NCBI GenBank assembly: GCA_902809935.1
Contig: LR778134.1
Location: 124,001-188,000, forward strand
Length of the DNA: 64,000 nucleotides
Direction of reading: 5' to 3'
Source of the DNA: Ruminococcaceae bacterium BL-4
GTDB lineage: Bacteria > Bacillota > Clostridia > Oscillospirales > Acutalibacteraceae
The position numbers and the translations under genes were made by a program. Below are positions 25,892 to 34,396 of the stretch, one piece after another. The stretch's first letter is position 1. Each line of letters opens with the position of its first letter. The notes under the pieces are model-generated. The model saw only the letters and a program-made list of their open reading frames with translations. It ran no database searches and was not told where the DNA came from.

Positions 25892-25920
25892 ATTATAAAG
25901 GATTCCAATTGGAATTGCAA
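25892..25920 (-). promoter_or_regulatory. Promoter of the mraZ (dcw) operon
   Basis: -35 TTGCAA (25915-25920), 17-base spacer, perfect -10 TATAAT (25892-25897). The spacer contains the 14-base perfect palindrome ATTCCAATTGGAAT (25902-25915), a possible second operator. Confidence 0.85.
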
Positions 25921-26040
25921 GTGCTTTTTAAAATTTATGTCAACCGAATTTTAAGAATTTCTATATTTCAAAAGATGTTGCATATTCTATTTTAGCTTGT
26001 ACAAAATCTGGTATTTAGAAACATTATTTTCAAAAATCTC

Positions 26041-26071
26041 TTGACCTGCCCCCTAGGGGATGCTCCATAAT
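26041..26071 (+). promoter_or_regulatory. MerR-type promoter with 19-bp spacer and internal dyad
   Basis: -35 TTGACC (26041-26046) and -10 CATAAT (26066-26071) are 19 bases apart, the over-long spacing typical of MerR-activated promoters. The palindrome CCCCTAGGGG (26050-26059) lies in the spacer where MerR dimers bind. It directly precedes the MerR gene, so autoregulation is expected. Confidence 0.8.
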
Positions 26072-26089
26072 AACAGGGAGGTGAACGAA

Positions 26090-26965
26090 ATGCAAATAGG
26101 GCAGGTACAAAAAGAAACCGGGCTGACCAGAAAAGCAATCGAATATGCTATTTTGCAGGGATTCATTACTCCCAAAACAATGGAGAATGGGTATCGTGAT
26201 TTTGATGAACAAGAGGTCGACTTATTAAAGAAGATCAAGGTGCTTCGTAAACTAGGACTATCCGGTATAGAAATTCAGGATGTATTCTCCGACAATTCCA
26301 CTTTGCAAAAATGCGCTGCAAAGAAAAATACGCAGATACAATTAGAGCAGGAAAAATCCAAAATTTTAGAAAAGCTGAGTGAAAGCTTTGATTATCAGGC
26401 TGCCTCGAAATCGCTGAAAAATCTTTCTCAGAAGGAAACCATTCTTCAAAAATTGTTGGATGCTTTTCCTGGCGTTTATGGGGAACTGTTCAGCATCCAC
26501 TTTGCACCGTTTTTGAATTTTTCCATTCAAACACAGGCGCAAAAGCAGGCATATAAAAAGGTGGTGGCTTTTCTTGATGAAATACCGCCTTTTGAAGTTC
26601 CAGACGAACTTTCAGACGAAATTAAAAAGGGTGCAGCTCTTCTTGGAAAAGAAAAGTTCCATAAGATTCAGCTTCAGACACAATCTTCTATTCAAAATAT
26701 TGATTCTTTTTTAGAAGAAAATGAAGATATGATGAATCACTATCTTACTTTTCGGCAGTCAAAGGAATATTATAATTCCCCTGTTTTTAAGATACAGCAG
26801 CTTTTCCTCAAATTTAGTCAAAATTATGGATATTACACAGCTTTTCTTCCGGCACTGCGAATCTTAAGTCCGTCCTATTGTGAATACTGCAAACAAATGG
26901 AAAAGGCTGAAGAAAAGTTTCTTCAAAAATATCCACAGGCAAAAGCACTTAAAAAAGAAATTTAA
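26090..26965 (+). CDS. MerR-family transcriptional regulator with large C-terminal domain
   Basis: The 291-aa product has a MerR winged helix at residues 1-70 (MQIGQVQKETGLTRKAIEYA ... GYRDFDEQEV) and a short dimerisation helix. A C-terminal domain of about 180 residues follows, mainly helical, that I do not recognise. MerR proteins twist over-long promoters to activate them on ligand binding. The ligand pocket is probably hydrophobic or aromatic (YYTAFLPALRIL). No metal-binding Cys motif is evident; Cys occur only at about 80 and near the C-terminus (SYCEYCKQ). ATG 26090 has a GGGAGGTG SD. No partner gene is adjacent, so the target may be only itself or unlinked transporters. Confidence 0.85.
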   Translation: MQIGQVQKETGLTRKAIEYAILQGFITPKTMENGYRDFDEQEVDLLKKIKVLRKLGLSGIEIQDVFSDNSTLQKCAAKKNTQIQLEQEKSKILEKLSESFDYQAASKSLKNLSQKETILQKLLDAFPGVYGELFSIHFAPFLNFSIQTQAQKQAYKKVVAFLDEIPPFEVPDELSDEIKKGAALLGKEKFHKIQLQTQSSIQNIDSFLEENEDMMNHYLTFRQSKEYYNSPVFKIQQLFLKFSQNYGYYTAFLPALRILSPSYCEYCKQMEKAEEKFLQKYPQAKALKKEI

Positions 26966-27015
26966 AAGAGCAGAACCGCATGACAATTTTTCTGTCATGC
27001 GGTTCTGCTCTTTAT
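26965..27015. terminator. Bidirectional terminator between merR and coiled-coil gene
   Basis: A perfect 21-bp stem (26965-26985 with 26993-27013) lies between convergent genes, with A and T runs at its base. Confidence 0.9.
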
Positions 27016-27028
27016 AAATTATCCAATT

Positions 27029-27520
27029 TCATCTCTGATGAGAAGTATGCTCCTGCGGCTGTGCTGCCGCACGCTGGCTCATTTTGATATTCTGCCGTGT
27101 TTTGCGCAGTTCCGCAAGATTCCCCGTCAAGCCTTCGTCAGCACGGCGCATCAGGTCATCTACATAATCGTTACTGGCCTTGCGCAATTCCCGCGCCTTC
27201 TGCTTTGTCTGCAGCAACACTTCGTTTGCCTTTTGCTGTGCCTGCTTAACGATCTCTTCCTGATTGACCATCGCTTTGGCGCGATCTTCCGCAACACGAA
27301 TCACCGTTTCGGCCTCGCGTTTAGCATCTGTCAGAATCTGACTGCGATCTGCTACGATTCCTTTTGCCTGCTGAATCTCTTTTGGAAGACTTTCTTTCAG
27401 TTCATCCAAAATCTGTTTAACCTCCGCGCTGTCTAAGACCGCACGGCCATGACTCAACGGAAGACTCCATGCCTTATCCAGCAAATCGTATAATTCATTG
27501 ATTAAATCTTCAGCATTCAT
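27029..27520 (-). CDS. Coiled-coil protein (ATPase-subunit-like) linked to coaD
   Basis: This 163-aa soluble, highly charged protein is mostly one long helix/coiled coil (about residues 45-140, e.g. REAETVIRVAEDRAKAMVNQ). It has a conserved N-terminal motif ELYDLLDKAWSLPLSHGR. Homologues are often annotated as ATP synthase B/V-type subunit H-like, but there is no membrane segment or ATPase operon here. It overlaps the coaD stop by ATGA. DivIVA-like scaffold proteins also share such helices, but the specific function is unknown. Confidence 0.75.
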   Translation of the reverse strand: MNAEDLINELYDLLDKAWSLPLSHGRAVLDSAEVKQILDELKESLPKEIQQAKGIVADRSQILTDAKREAETVIRVAEDRAKAMVNQEEIVKQAQQKANEVLLQTKQKARELRKASNDYVDDLMRRADEGLTGNLAELRKTRQNIKMSQRAAAQPQEHTSHQR

Positions 27521-28014
27521 AGGGATTCCCTCCTGCTTTCTTCAACACGTTTTTGAATATCTTTAATAATGCAATTAGGAACACAGCCACTCACATCTCC
27601 ATCAAAATTAGCAATCTGTTTGACGATGCTGGAACTGATAAACATGTTCTGTGCTTGTGTTGCCAAAAAAATAGTTTCAAGATTCGGATTTAGCTGCCGG
27701 TTTGTCAGCGCCATCTGAAATTCATATTCAAAGTCAGAAAGAGCCCGCAGTCCACGAACCACCGCAGTTGCGTGTTTTTCTTTGGCATAATCGGCCAAAA
27801 GGCCATAAAAACTGCCCACTTCTATCCCCGGCAAGTCCTTCGTGCAGCGTCTGAGTAGCTCCATACGTTCTTCCACTGTAAACAATGTCTTTTTTTCCGG
27901 ATTGACCAGGACAGCAACAATCACTTTATCAAAAAGTTTACAGGAACGACTGATAATATCGAGATGTCCTAAAGTAACCGGATCAAAGCTGCCCGGACAG
28001 ATTGCTATTTTCAT
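27517..28014 (-). CDS. coaD: Phosphopantetheine adenylyltransferase CoaD
   Basis: CoaD makes dephospho-CoA from 4'-phosphopantetheine and ATP. The nucleotidyltransferase HxGH-type motif is within PGSFDPVTLGHLDII. RGLRALSDFEYEFQMALTNR and the ISSSIVKQI motif (normally ISSTxVR) follow. The 165 aa are full length. It is translationally coupled at both ends (ATGA overlaps with rsmD upstream and the coiled-coil gene downstream). With coaX and coaBC in this window, only pantothenate synthesis and dephospho-CoA kinase steps are not seen here. Confidence 0.97.
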   Translation of the reverse strand: MKIAICPGSFDPVTLGHLDIISRSCKLFDKVIVAVLVNPEKKTLFTVEERMELLRRCTKDLPGIEVGSFYGLLADYAKEKHATAVVRGLRALSDFEYEFQMALTNRQLNPNLETIFLATQAQNMFISSSIVKQIANFDGDVSGCVPNCIIKDIQKRVEESRRESL

Positions 28015-28559
28015 ATATTTACTTCCTTACACGTATAGGTCGTCAGCAGAATTTTTCCGTAACGATATTCCCGTTCTTTTTGGAACTTTCCCGCCTGCTC
28101 CGGCAATTTTTCATCCGTAGGATGCTCACAAATGATCATCCCTCCCGGATCCATACATTCCGCACAGAGCGGCAGTGCTTTCTGCAGAAGGCCGGTACGA
28201 TAGGGCGGATCTAGAAAGCACAAATCATAAGGTGCATTTTTCCGCATCAGAAAAACCAATGCATCTGTGTGATAAACTTCGGCCTGTTCTGAAAGGCCTG
28301 TTTCTGCTAAATTTTTTTGAATTACCGCAACACTTTCACGGCTCTGATCCAAAAAATCCGCATGGGATGCACCACGGCTCAGTGCTTCAATTCCCAACTG
28401 ACCGGAACCTGCAAATGCATCAAGGACCCTCCGTCCTTCCACTCGAAACTGAATAATACTGAACAGTGCCTCTTTGACCCGCTCCGGAGTCGGACGGGTT
28501 TCTTCCCCTTCCCGGGTCACTAATTTTCTTCCCCGGGCAGAGCCTGTAATTACGCGCAT
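28011..28559 (-). CDS. rsmD: 16S rRNA (guanine966-N2)-methyltransferase RsmD
   Basis: RsmD methylates G966 of 16S rRNA. The start MRVITGSARGRKL, the RPTPERVKEALFSI block, the SAM loop LDAFAGSGQLGIEALSRGA and the catalytic DPPY (FLDPPYR) are intact. It has 182 aa and is the first gene of the rsmD-coaD-coiled-coil operon. Confidence 0.97.
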   Translation of the reverse strand: MRVITGSARGRKLVTREGEETRPTPERVKEALFSIIQFRVEGRRVLDAFAGSGQLGIEALSRGASHADFLDQSRESVAVIQKNLAETGLSEQAEVYHTDALVFLMRKNAPYDLCFLDPPYRTGLLQKALPLCAECMDPGGMIICEHPTDEKLPEQAGKFQKEREYRYGKILLTTYTCKEVNI

Positions 28560-28615
28560 AGGTTCTGACTCCTTTTTTCCTGATTTTTTTATTATCGCAT
28601 TCTCTCGTCATTCTG

Positions 28616-30487
28616 TCAACTTTTTTGCGATTTTTCGTCAAGATTTTCTGCTCCGTGAATCGCCTGATAAAGCTTTTGCGCCGCTGGTTTTGTCATCCCC
28701 GGAGCCTGCTCCAATTGGGAAAGCTCTGCTTCCCTAATTGCCGTCATTGTTCTAAAATACCGCAAAAGCGCCTTTGCTCGTTTTTCCCCGATTCCTTCCA
28801 CGGTCGTCAATGCAGAAGAGATCGAATGCTTTTTCCGCAGCTGACGATGATATCCGATCGCAAAGCGGTGTACTTCGTCCTGAATAGAAGACACCAGCGT
28901 GAAAGCAGCACGGTTGGAACTGATCGAAATTTCGCCGCCGTCACCTGTAATCGCCCTTGTGCGGTGAGAGGAATCCTTAACCATACCAAATAACGGAATC
29001 TCAAGATGGTGTTCTTCCAGAACAGGTCTGACCGCCGCGACCTGCCCCTTTCCGCCATCCAGCAATATCAAATCGGGCAGTCGACCGAAGCCTTCGCCTT
29101 CTTCTTTATGCAGCTCATATTCCTCAAAGCGGCGTTCCAGTGTTTCCCGCATAGAAGCATAATCGTCCTGCCCTTCCACTGTTTTGATTCCGAATTTTCG
29201 GTAAGCTGATTTTAACGGCCGCCCATTTTCAAAGACGATCATTCCGGCAACATTTTCACCGCCCTGCAGATTGCTGATATCGTAGGACTCAATATATTTT
29301 GGCGGCTCAGAAAGGCCCAACTTTCTCCCCAGTTCATCCAGAGCAGAAGTTTCCTTTACGGTGCGTCCGGTTGTTTGCGCAACTGCTTCCGCCGCATTTT
29401 GTCTTACCATCTCAGCAAGTTTTGCCTGTTCTCCCTTCTGAGGCACGCTCAAAAGGACACGAGAACCGCGTTTTTCTGTTAGCCATCGCTCTAAAAGATC
29501 CATGCTTTCTGCCGGACCATCGAGCGTAACGCGGGGTGGGATACGGTTGCGGATCGTATAATAGCGCTCTAAAAATTCTCTTCTAGCGGATTCTGGTTCT
29601 CCGCATCTGCCCATCGGAAAACTCTCGCGGTCACAAAGTCTCCCATCCTGAAAGCGAAACACCTGAAAACAACAAGCGGTTGGTCCCTGTGCCAACGCAA
29701 TCACGTCCTGCTCAGGTACACTGATTGCTACAACCTTTTGTCGGTCTCCCATCTTTCGGATTGCAGAAAGGCGATCACGAATTCTGGCTGCATACTCAAA
29801 TTCCAGATTTTCTGCAGCTTTATTCATTTTCTCCGTCAGCTTTCGGACACTCTCGGAACTGCCGCCTTTGAGAAAATCAATGGCTTCATTTACAGATTCC
29901 AAATATTCTTCTTTGCTGATTTTTCCGCGGCAGGGTGCACAGCATTGCTTAATAAAGAAATTAAGGCATGGCCTTCCCTTTCCAATATCCCTTGGAAAAT
30001 GTCTGTTGCAGCTTGGTAAACGAAAGATCTTGAGTGCCTCGTCCACACTCTCCTTCGTTGCCCAGGAACTTACATAAGGTCCGATATAGGTATTCCCATC
30101 ATCAGGTGCTTGTTTGCTCTGAGAAATTCTGGGCCACTCCTCATTTGTAACTTTAATATAATGATAGCCTTTATCGTCCTTCAAAAGGATATTATACTTC
30201 GGTGTGTGCTGTTTTATCAGACTGCATTCCAAAACAAGCGCTTCAAATTCGCTATCGGTCAAAATATATTCAAACCAATCAACATGCGCCACCATTTGAC
30301 GCACTTTGTCATCATGATTTTTTTCACTGCCAAAATACTGGCTGACCCGGTTCTTGAGTGCCTTTGCTTTTCCAATATAAATAATCTTTCCGGAACGGTC
30401 ATGCATCAAATAGACTCCCGGAGAAAGCGGTAATTTCATTGCTTTTTTCCGTAATTCTTTTTTCTTTTGGTCCGGCGTCTGTTCCAT
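28616..30487 (-). CDS. uvrC: Excinuclease ABC subunit C (UvrC)
   Basis: UvrC makes both incisions around DNA lesions in nucleotide excision repair. The N-terminal GIY-YIG nuclease shows SPGVYLMHDRSGKIIYIGKA. The UVR motif (residues about 205-240) and the RNase H-like second nuclease (YDISNLQGGENVAGMIVFENG in parts) follow, then helix-hairpin-helix motifs (VEGIGEKRAKALL). ATG 30487 has an AAGGAG SD; the twelve codons before it are not needed. It has 623 aa, normal. It appears to be a single gene between rsmD and ptsH. Confidence 0.97.
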   Translation of the reverse strand: MEQTPDQKKKELRKKAMKLPLSPGVYLMHDRSGKIIYIGKAKALKNRVSQYFGSEKNHDDKVRQMVAHVDWFEYILTDSEFEALVLECSLIKQHTPKYNILLKDDKGYHYIKVTNEEWPRISQSKQAPDDGNTYIGPYVSSWATKESVDEALKIFRLPSCNRHFPRDIGKGRPCLNFFIKQCCAPCRGKISKEEYLESVNEAIDFLKGGSSESVRKLTEKMNKAAENLEFEYAARIRDRLSAIRKMGDRQKVVAISVPEQDVIALAQGPTACCFQVFRFQDGRLCDRESFPMGRCGEPESARREFLERYYTIRNRIPPRVTLDGPAESMDLLERWLTEKRGSRVLLSVPQKGEQAKLAEMVRQNAAEAVAQTTGRTVKETSALDELGRKLGLSEPPKYIESYDISNLQGGENVAGMIVFENGRPLKSAYRKFGIKTVEGQDDYASMRETLERRFEEYELHKEEGEGFGRLPDLILLDGGKGQVAAVRPVLEEHHLEIPLFGMVKDSSHRTRAITGDGGEISISSNRAAFTLVSSIQDEVHRFAIGYHRQLRKKHSISSALTTVEGIGEKRAKALLRYFRTMTAIREAELSQLEQAPGMTKPAAQKLYQAIHGAENLDEKSQKS

Positions 30488-30511
30488 AAACTTTCTCCTT
30501 TCGTCCAAAAA

Positions 30512-30543
30512 TAAAAAAGGCACCGCTTGTTAAGGCGGTGCTT
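30512..30543 (-). terminator. Terminator of ptsH
   Basis: An 8-bp stem AGCACCGC/GCGGTGCC type (30519-30526 with 30535-30542) is followed on the minus strand by TTTTTT. Confidence 0.8.
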
Positions 30544-30557
30544 AATTTTTAAAACAA

Positions 30558-30820
30558 TTACTCGGCAAAGCCGGATTTTACAAGTTTTACCAAACTGTCA
30601 ACAGCCTCTTCCTCATCGGCGCCGTCTGCAATAATACGAATTGTAGTACCGCCGACAATTCCCAGAGAAAGCACTCCCAAAAGGCTCTTGGATTTACACG
30701 GCGTTCTTCTTTCTCCACCCAAATAGAAGATTTAAATTCATTTGCTTTTTGAATAAAAAATGTAGCCGGCCGCGCGTGCAACCCAACTTGATTCTGTACC
30801 AAAACTTCCTTCATACACAT
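30558..30820 (-). pseudogene. ptsH: HPr phosphocarrier (ptsH) broken by a one-base frameshift
   Basis: HPr carries phosphate from enzyme I to sugar permeases. The N-terminal half is clear: MCMKEVLVQNQVGLHARPA has the active His in GLHARPA. At about 30690 the frame shifts by one missing base (CGTGTAAATC|CAAGAG). Downstream, the other frame continues the family exactly as SLLGVLSLGIVGGTTIRIIADGADEEEA and ends ...VKSGFAE with TAA at 30558. Restoring one base gives 87 aa, the normal HPr length. The break falls at the VNxKS segment that holds the regulatory Ser46. It is either a real loss or a sequencing error. The ATG at 30820 with an AGGAG SD is preferred. Confidence 0.85.
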
Positions 30821-30927
30821 ATAAAACGCTCCTAACTCCGCTCAAATGATTTGATGAATTTTACGCTCATCAAACGAAATCCAACATAACAAGACAAAAA
30901 AATCTAAGTTCTCTTAGCATCGAAAAT

Positions 30928-30955
30928 ATTATAGCACAATTCCTTTCGTCGTCAA
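30928..30955 (-). promoter_or_regulatory. Promoter of ptsH
   Basis: -35 TTGACG (30950-30955), 16-base spacer, -10 TATAAT (30928-30933). It gives a leader of about 100 bases with a small CTAAG-type hairpin. Confidence 0.7.
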
Positions 30956-31091
30956 CATTCGAGAAAAAACTTTGGATCGTTGCCCTAATTAGGCAGGCTT
31001 TGCAAGGTTTTTTATCGTGCAAATTGCCATATTTGTTGAAAACTTTTGGGCTGTCTGCCATACGAATGACAAATTTATGTCAAATAAAGTC

Positions 31092-31838
31092 TTAATTTTG
31101 ACTCTGCTCCACAACATTCTGTTGTTCCAAAAATTTCCGATCTTCTTTTGATAATGATTGTTTTTGCAATAAATCCGGTCTTTTTTGGGCAGTCCTCAAA
31201 AGACTTTGTTGATGTCTCCATTTTTTGATATTGGCATGGTGACCGGTCATCAGAATATCCGGTACACTGTGACCACGCCAAACCTGAGGGCGACTGTATT
31301 GTGGATACTCAAGGAGACCGTTATAATGGCTCTCCTCCTCAAAGCACTCTTCCGCTGCTAAAACCCCCGGCTGCATCCGTCCCACGGCATCGGTCAAACA
31401 CAACGCCGGAATTTCGCCTCCAGTCATCACAAAATCTCCAAGCGACACTTCTTCATCTACATACGCTTCCAAAACGCGCTCGTCTACTCCCTCATAATGG
31501 CCACAGAGGATGCAAAGATTTTCGTATTGAGAAAGTTCACGAATTACGGTTTGATTCATCGGGCGCCCCTGTGGTGACATATATACAATATGCGGCTTTT
31601 CCCCAAGTGTCTCTGTGAGGTCATCAAAGCATGCGGCTATTGGTTCTGCAATCAATAGCATTCCCTTTCCGCCGCCAAAAACCGTATCATCTACCCGCTG
31701 ATGCTTATCGTGCGCATAATCACGCAACTGGTGACAACACACCTGCAATGCACCTTTTTTTCTGCCTCTTCCGATGATACTTTCGGAAAGCACTCGTTCA
31801 CACATTTCTGGAAAAAGCGTAATGAGATCAATCCTCAT
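31092..31838 (-). CDS. trmD: tRNA (guanine37-N1)-methyltransferase TrmD
   Basis: TrmD methylates G37 next to the anticodon to prevent frameshifts. The SPOUT knot motifs are visible: VYMSPQGRPMNQ, LCGHYEGVDERV and SLGDFVMTGGEIPALCL. The ATG at 31838 lies inside the rimM 3' end (11-base overlap) and uses GGGGGA as SD. It has 248 aa. It is the last gene of the ylxM-ffh-rpsP-khpA-rimM-trmD operon; rplS, which often follows, is absent here. Confidence 0.97.
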   Translation of the reverse strand: MRIDLITLFPEMCERVLSESIIGRGRKKGALQVCCHQLRDYAHDKHQRVDDTVFGGGKGMLLIAEPIAACFDDLTETLGEKPHIVYMSPQGRPMNQTVIRELSQYENLCILCGHYEGVDERVLEAYVDEEVSLGDFVMTGGEIPALCLTDAVGRMQPGVLAAEECFEEESHYNGLLEYPQYSRPQVWRGHSVPDILMTGHHANIKKWRHQQSLLRTAQKRPDLLQKQSLSKEDRKFLEQQNVVEQSQN

Positions 31839-32337
31839 CGAAGATTCCCCCAATCGGACGAATCTTTAAAATACCCTCTTCAACATGAACGGATTCCACC
31901 ATTTCTTTAACGGCCGGCATCAAATGTTTTTCTCCTTTTTCATCTGTGACCTCATAAACATCATTTGCGCCTGTCTCCAGAATATCCGTTAAAATGCCAT
32001 AAGATTTTCCAGTCTCTGCATCCACAGCAGACAAGCCAATTAAGTCCTGACGAAAATAAGCGCCTTTCGGAAGATTCGCATCTTTTCTCGCAAAATAAAG
32101 GACTTGTCCGCGCATAGCGTCGGCCATCTCGACCGTCTCAATCCCTTCCAACCGAACCAACAAAAGCGTCTTATGGGCCCTTGCAGAAAGGACTTTTAGG
32201 CCAGTGCCATCTTTTCGGTAAAACGTTTTAAAACGGCACAGAAAGTCTGCCGAATCGCACCACGGTAAAAGGCGCAGTTCCCCCTGGATACCATGTGTTC
32301 CAACGACCTGCCCAGCCTCTAAATATTCAGACTGCAT
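31828..32337 (-). CDS. rimM: 16S rRNA processing protein RimM
   Basis: RimM helps 30S head maturation and binds S19. It has an N-terminal beta barrel (AGQVVGTHGIQGELRLLPW) and a C-terminal PRC barrel (DLIGLSAVDAETGKSYGILTD ... ANDVYEV). It has 169 aa, overlaps trmD and follows khpA by about 108 bases. That gap contains only imperfect inverted segments (CGGCAGACA and TGTCTGCTG) and no gene. Confidence 0.96.
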   Translation of the reverse strand: MQSEYLEAGQVVGTHGIQGELRLLPWCDSADFLCRFKTFYRKDGTGLKVLSARAHKTLLLVRLEGIETVEMADAMRGQVLYFARKDANLPKGAYFRQDLIGLSAVDAETGKSYGILTDILETGANDVYEVTDEKGEKHLMPAVKEMVESVHVEEGILKIRPIGGIFDED

Positions 32338-32445
32338 AAACGCCCCTCCTTAGAGTAAAGAAAAAGCGGCAGACATTTTCTGCAAAAGCAAACAAAAACG
32401 CTGTCTGCTGTTCTGCAAAAAGGCAGTCCACTGCTTTTCATTTTA

Positions 32446-32679
32446 TCAGTCGATTTCCACAGAAATTTTAGTTTCCTTTCGAGTGGCTGCTGCACGCATA
32501 ACCACACGGATTGCTTTTGCAATTCGGCCCTGTTTTCCGATCACACGACCCATATCTTCTTCTGCAACATGCAGATGATAAACAATTGTGCCATCCTCAA
32601 TCGGAGCATCTTCTGTAACGGAAACTTGGTCAGGTTTTTCGACTAACCCCTTGGCAATCGCAAGTAAGAGTTCCTGCAT
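32446..32679 (-). CDS. khpA: KH-domain RNA-binding protein KhpA
   Basis: This 77-aa protein is a single KH domain with the RNA-gripping GxxG loop as IGKQGRIAKAIR. KhpA acts with KhpB/EloR as an RNA-binding pair in Firmicutes, affecting cell elongation. It sits directly after rpsP as usual. SD is AGGAGTG. Confidence 0.95.
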   Translation of the reverse strand: MQELLLAIAKGLVEKPDQVSVTEDAPIEDGTIVYHLHVAEEDMGRVIGKQGRIAKAIRVVMRAAATRKETKISVEID

Positions 32680-32695
32680 TTTTATTCACTCCTTC

Positions 32696-32938
32696 TCACA
32701 GTACGCCATTTTTCTTAAACAGTGCTTTCACTGTATCGGTCGGCTGAGCGCCATTTTTGATCCACTCTTTTACCTTTTCAGCATCAACCTTCACTTCAGA
32801 AGGCTCAGTAAGCGGATTGTAATAACCGATTTCTTCAATGAAACGGCCGTCACGAGGGTAGCGGGAATCTGCTACAACAATGCGATAGAAAGGGTTCTTT
32901 TTTGCACCCATTCTGCGCAAACGAATTTTTACTGCCAT
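32696..32938 (-). CDS. rpsP: 30S ribosomal protein S16
   Basis: S16 of 80 aa, with [26 protein letters not shown] (in parts) and the [14 protein letters not shown] block. ATG 32938 is preceded by GGAGGTG; the upstream in-frame ATG is too close to that SD. It is followed 16 bases later by khpA. Confidence 0.98.
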   Translation of the reverse strand: MAVKIRLRRMGAKKNPFYRIVVADSRYPRDGRFIEEIGYYNPLTEPSEVKVDAEKVKEWIKNGAQPTDTVKALFKKNGVL

Positions 32939-33021
32939 AGTTTTCACCTCCATATTGAATTATAATTATTTATCTAATAATTTTTTAATAGATAACAAGT
33001 TAATAAAAGTATCTAACTAAA

Positions 33022-34383
33022 TCAGAATCCCATTCCGGGGCCCATTCCATTGAGCATTCCAGGCGGAAGCCGGAGCTTTCCTTTTTTGCCGCCCTTTTTC
33101 ATCATCTTGGTGACTTTTTGAATCTGTTCCATACTGCGGATCAGCTTGTTCACATCTTCCACTTTGGTTCCGCTTCCGGCAGCAATACGGCGCTTCCGGC
33201 TCGGATTCATCACAGCAGGCTTTTTGCGCTCTTCTTTTGTCATGCTGCGAATAATTGCAATCTGTTTATCAACCATGCGGTCATCTACCGCTTTATCATC
33301 AATTTTACGGGTATCAACGCCGAATTTTTCCAGGACGGAACGCATCGGTCCCATTTTCTGCATCTGCTGGAACTGAGACAAAAGATCATTATAATCCAGC
33401 TTGTTGTGCATCATCTTCTGAGCAGTTTTACGGGCTTCTTTTTCGTCCATTGTCTGTTCAGCATTTTCGATCAAAGTTAAAACGTCGCCCATGCCAAGGA
33501 TTCGACTCGCCATACGGTCACCATGAAAAACTTCCAGATCGTCAAGCTTCTCACCGACTCCGGCATATTTGATCGGCTTTCCGGTAACAGCTTTGACCGA
33601 AAGTGCAGCGCCGCCGCGGGTATCACCGTCGAGCTTTGTCAAAATGACGCCTGTAATCCCAAGCTTGTCGTCAAATGCTTTTGCAACATTGACCGCTTCC
33701 TGACCGGTCATACTATCGACTACCAGCAAAATCTCACTGGGCTTAACCGCCGCTTTGATATTTTCCAGTTCGTCCATCAGAACATCATCGATTTGTAGTC
33801 GTCCGGCTGTATCAATCAAAACAATATCATTGCCATAATCTTTTGCATGTTTAATCGCTTTTACGCTGATCCTGACCGGATCATCTTTACCCATCTCAAA
33901 AACAGGAACGCCGGCCTGTTCTCCGACTACCTGCAGCTGCTTAATTGCAGCCGGACGATAAACGTCGCAAGCGACCAACAGAGGACGATGGCCCTGCCTT
34001 TTGAGCAGTTTTCCAAGTTTCGCAGCATGTGTCGTTTTACCGGCGCCCTGCAATCCACAGAGCAGTACAATACAAGGGCCCGAAGATGGCATCTTAAGGC
34101 GCATATCCGCGTCATCGGTTCCCATCAACTTTGTCAACTCTTCATTGACAATTTTGACCACCATCTGGCTTGGGGTCAGGCTTTCCATAACTTCACTGCC
34201 GATTGCGCGCTCTGTTACCCGGTTGGTAAAATCTTTTGCAACCTTATAATTGACATCTGCCTCCAGAAGTGCCATGCGAACTTCACGCATCGCTGTTTTA
34301 ACGTCCGCTTCAGAAAGTTTTCCTTTCGATTTCAGCTTTTTAAAAGCTGCCGAAAGTTTATCCGATAAGCCTTCAAATGCCAT
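33022..34383 (-). CDS. ffh: Signal recognition particle protein Ffh
   Basis: Ffh is the SRP54 GTPase, which with 4.5S/6S-type SRP RNA and FtsY targets membrane proteins. It has the N domain, the G domain with GLQGAGKTTHAAKLGK, DTAGRLQID, TKLDGDTRGGAAL, and a Met-rich M domain (QFQQMQKMGPM) with the RNA-binding block KPAVMNPSRKRRIAAGSG. It ends in GMLNGMGPGMGF. It has 453 aa and lies directly after ylxM. Confidence 0.98.
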   Translation of the reverse strand: MAFEGLSDKLSAAFKKLKSKGKLSEADVKTAMREVRMALLEADVNYKVAKDFTNRVTERAIGSEVMESLTPSQMVVKIVNEELTKLMGTDDADMRLKMPSSGPCIVLLCGLQGAGKTTHAAKLGKLLKRQGHRPLLVACDVYRPAAIKQLQVVGEQAGVPVFEMGKDDPVRISVKAIKHAKDYGNDIVLIDTAGRLQIDDVLMDELENIKAAVKPSEILLVVDSMTGQEAVNVAKAFDDKLGITGVILTKLDGDTRGGAALSVKAVTGKPIKYAGVGEKLDDLEVFHGDRMASRILGMGDVLTLIENAEQTMDEKEARKTAQKMMHNKLDYNDLLSQFQQMQKMGPMRSVLEKFGVDTRKIDDKAVDDRMVDKQIAIIRSMTKEERKKPAVMNPSRKRRIAAGSGTKVEDVNKLIRSMEQIQKVTKMMKKGGKKGKLRLPPGMLNGMGPGMGF

Positions 34384-34396
34384 AGATGCACTCCTT

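Noticed and set aside
32338-32445. Paired segments in the rimM-khpA gap that could be a terminator or RNA element.
   Set aside because: The pairing is imperfect and lacks a T run; no consistent structure.
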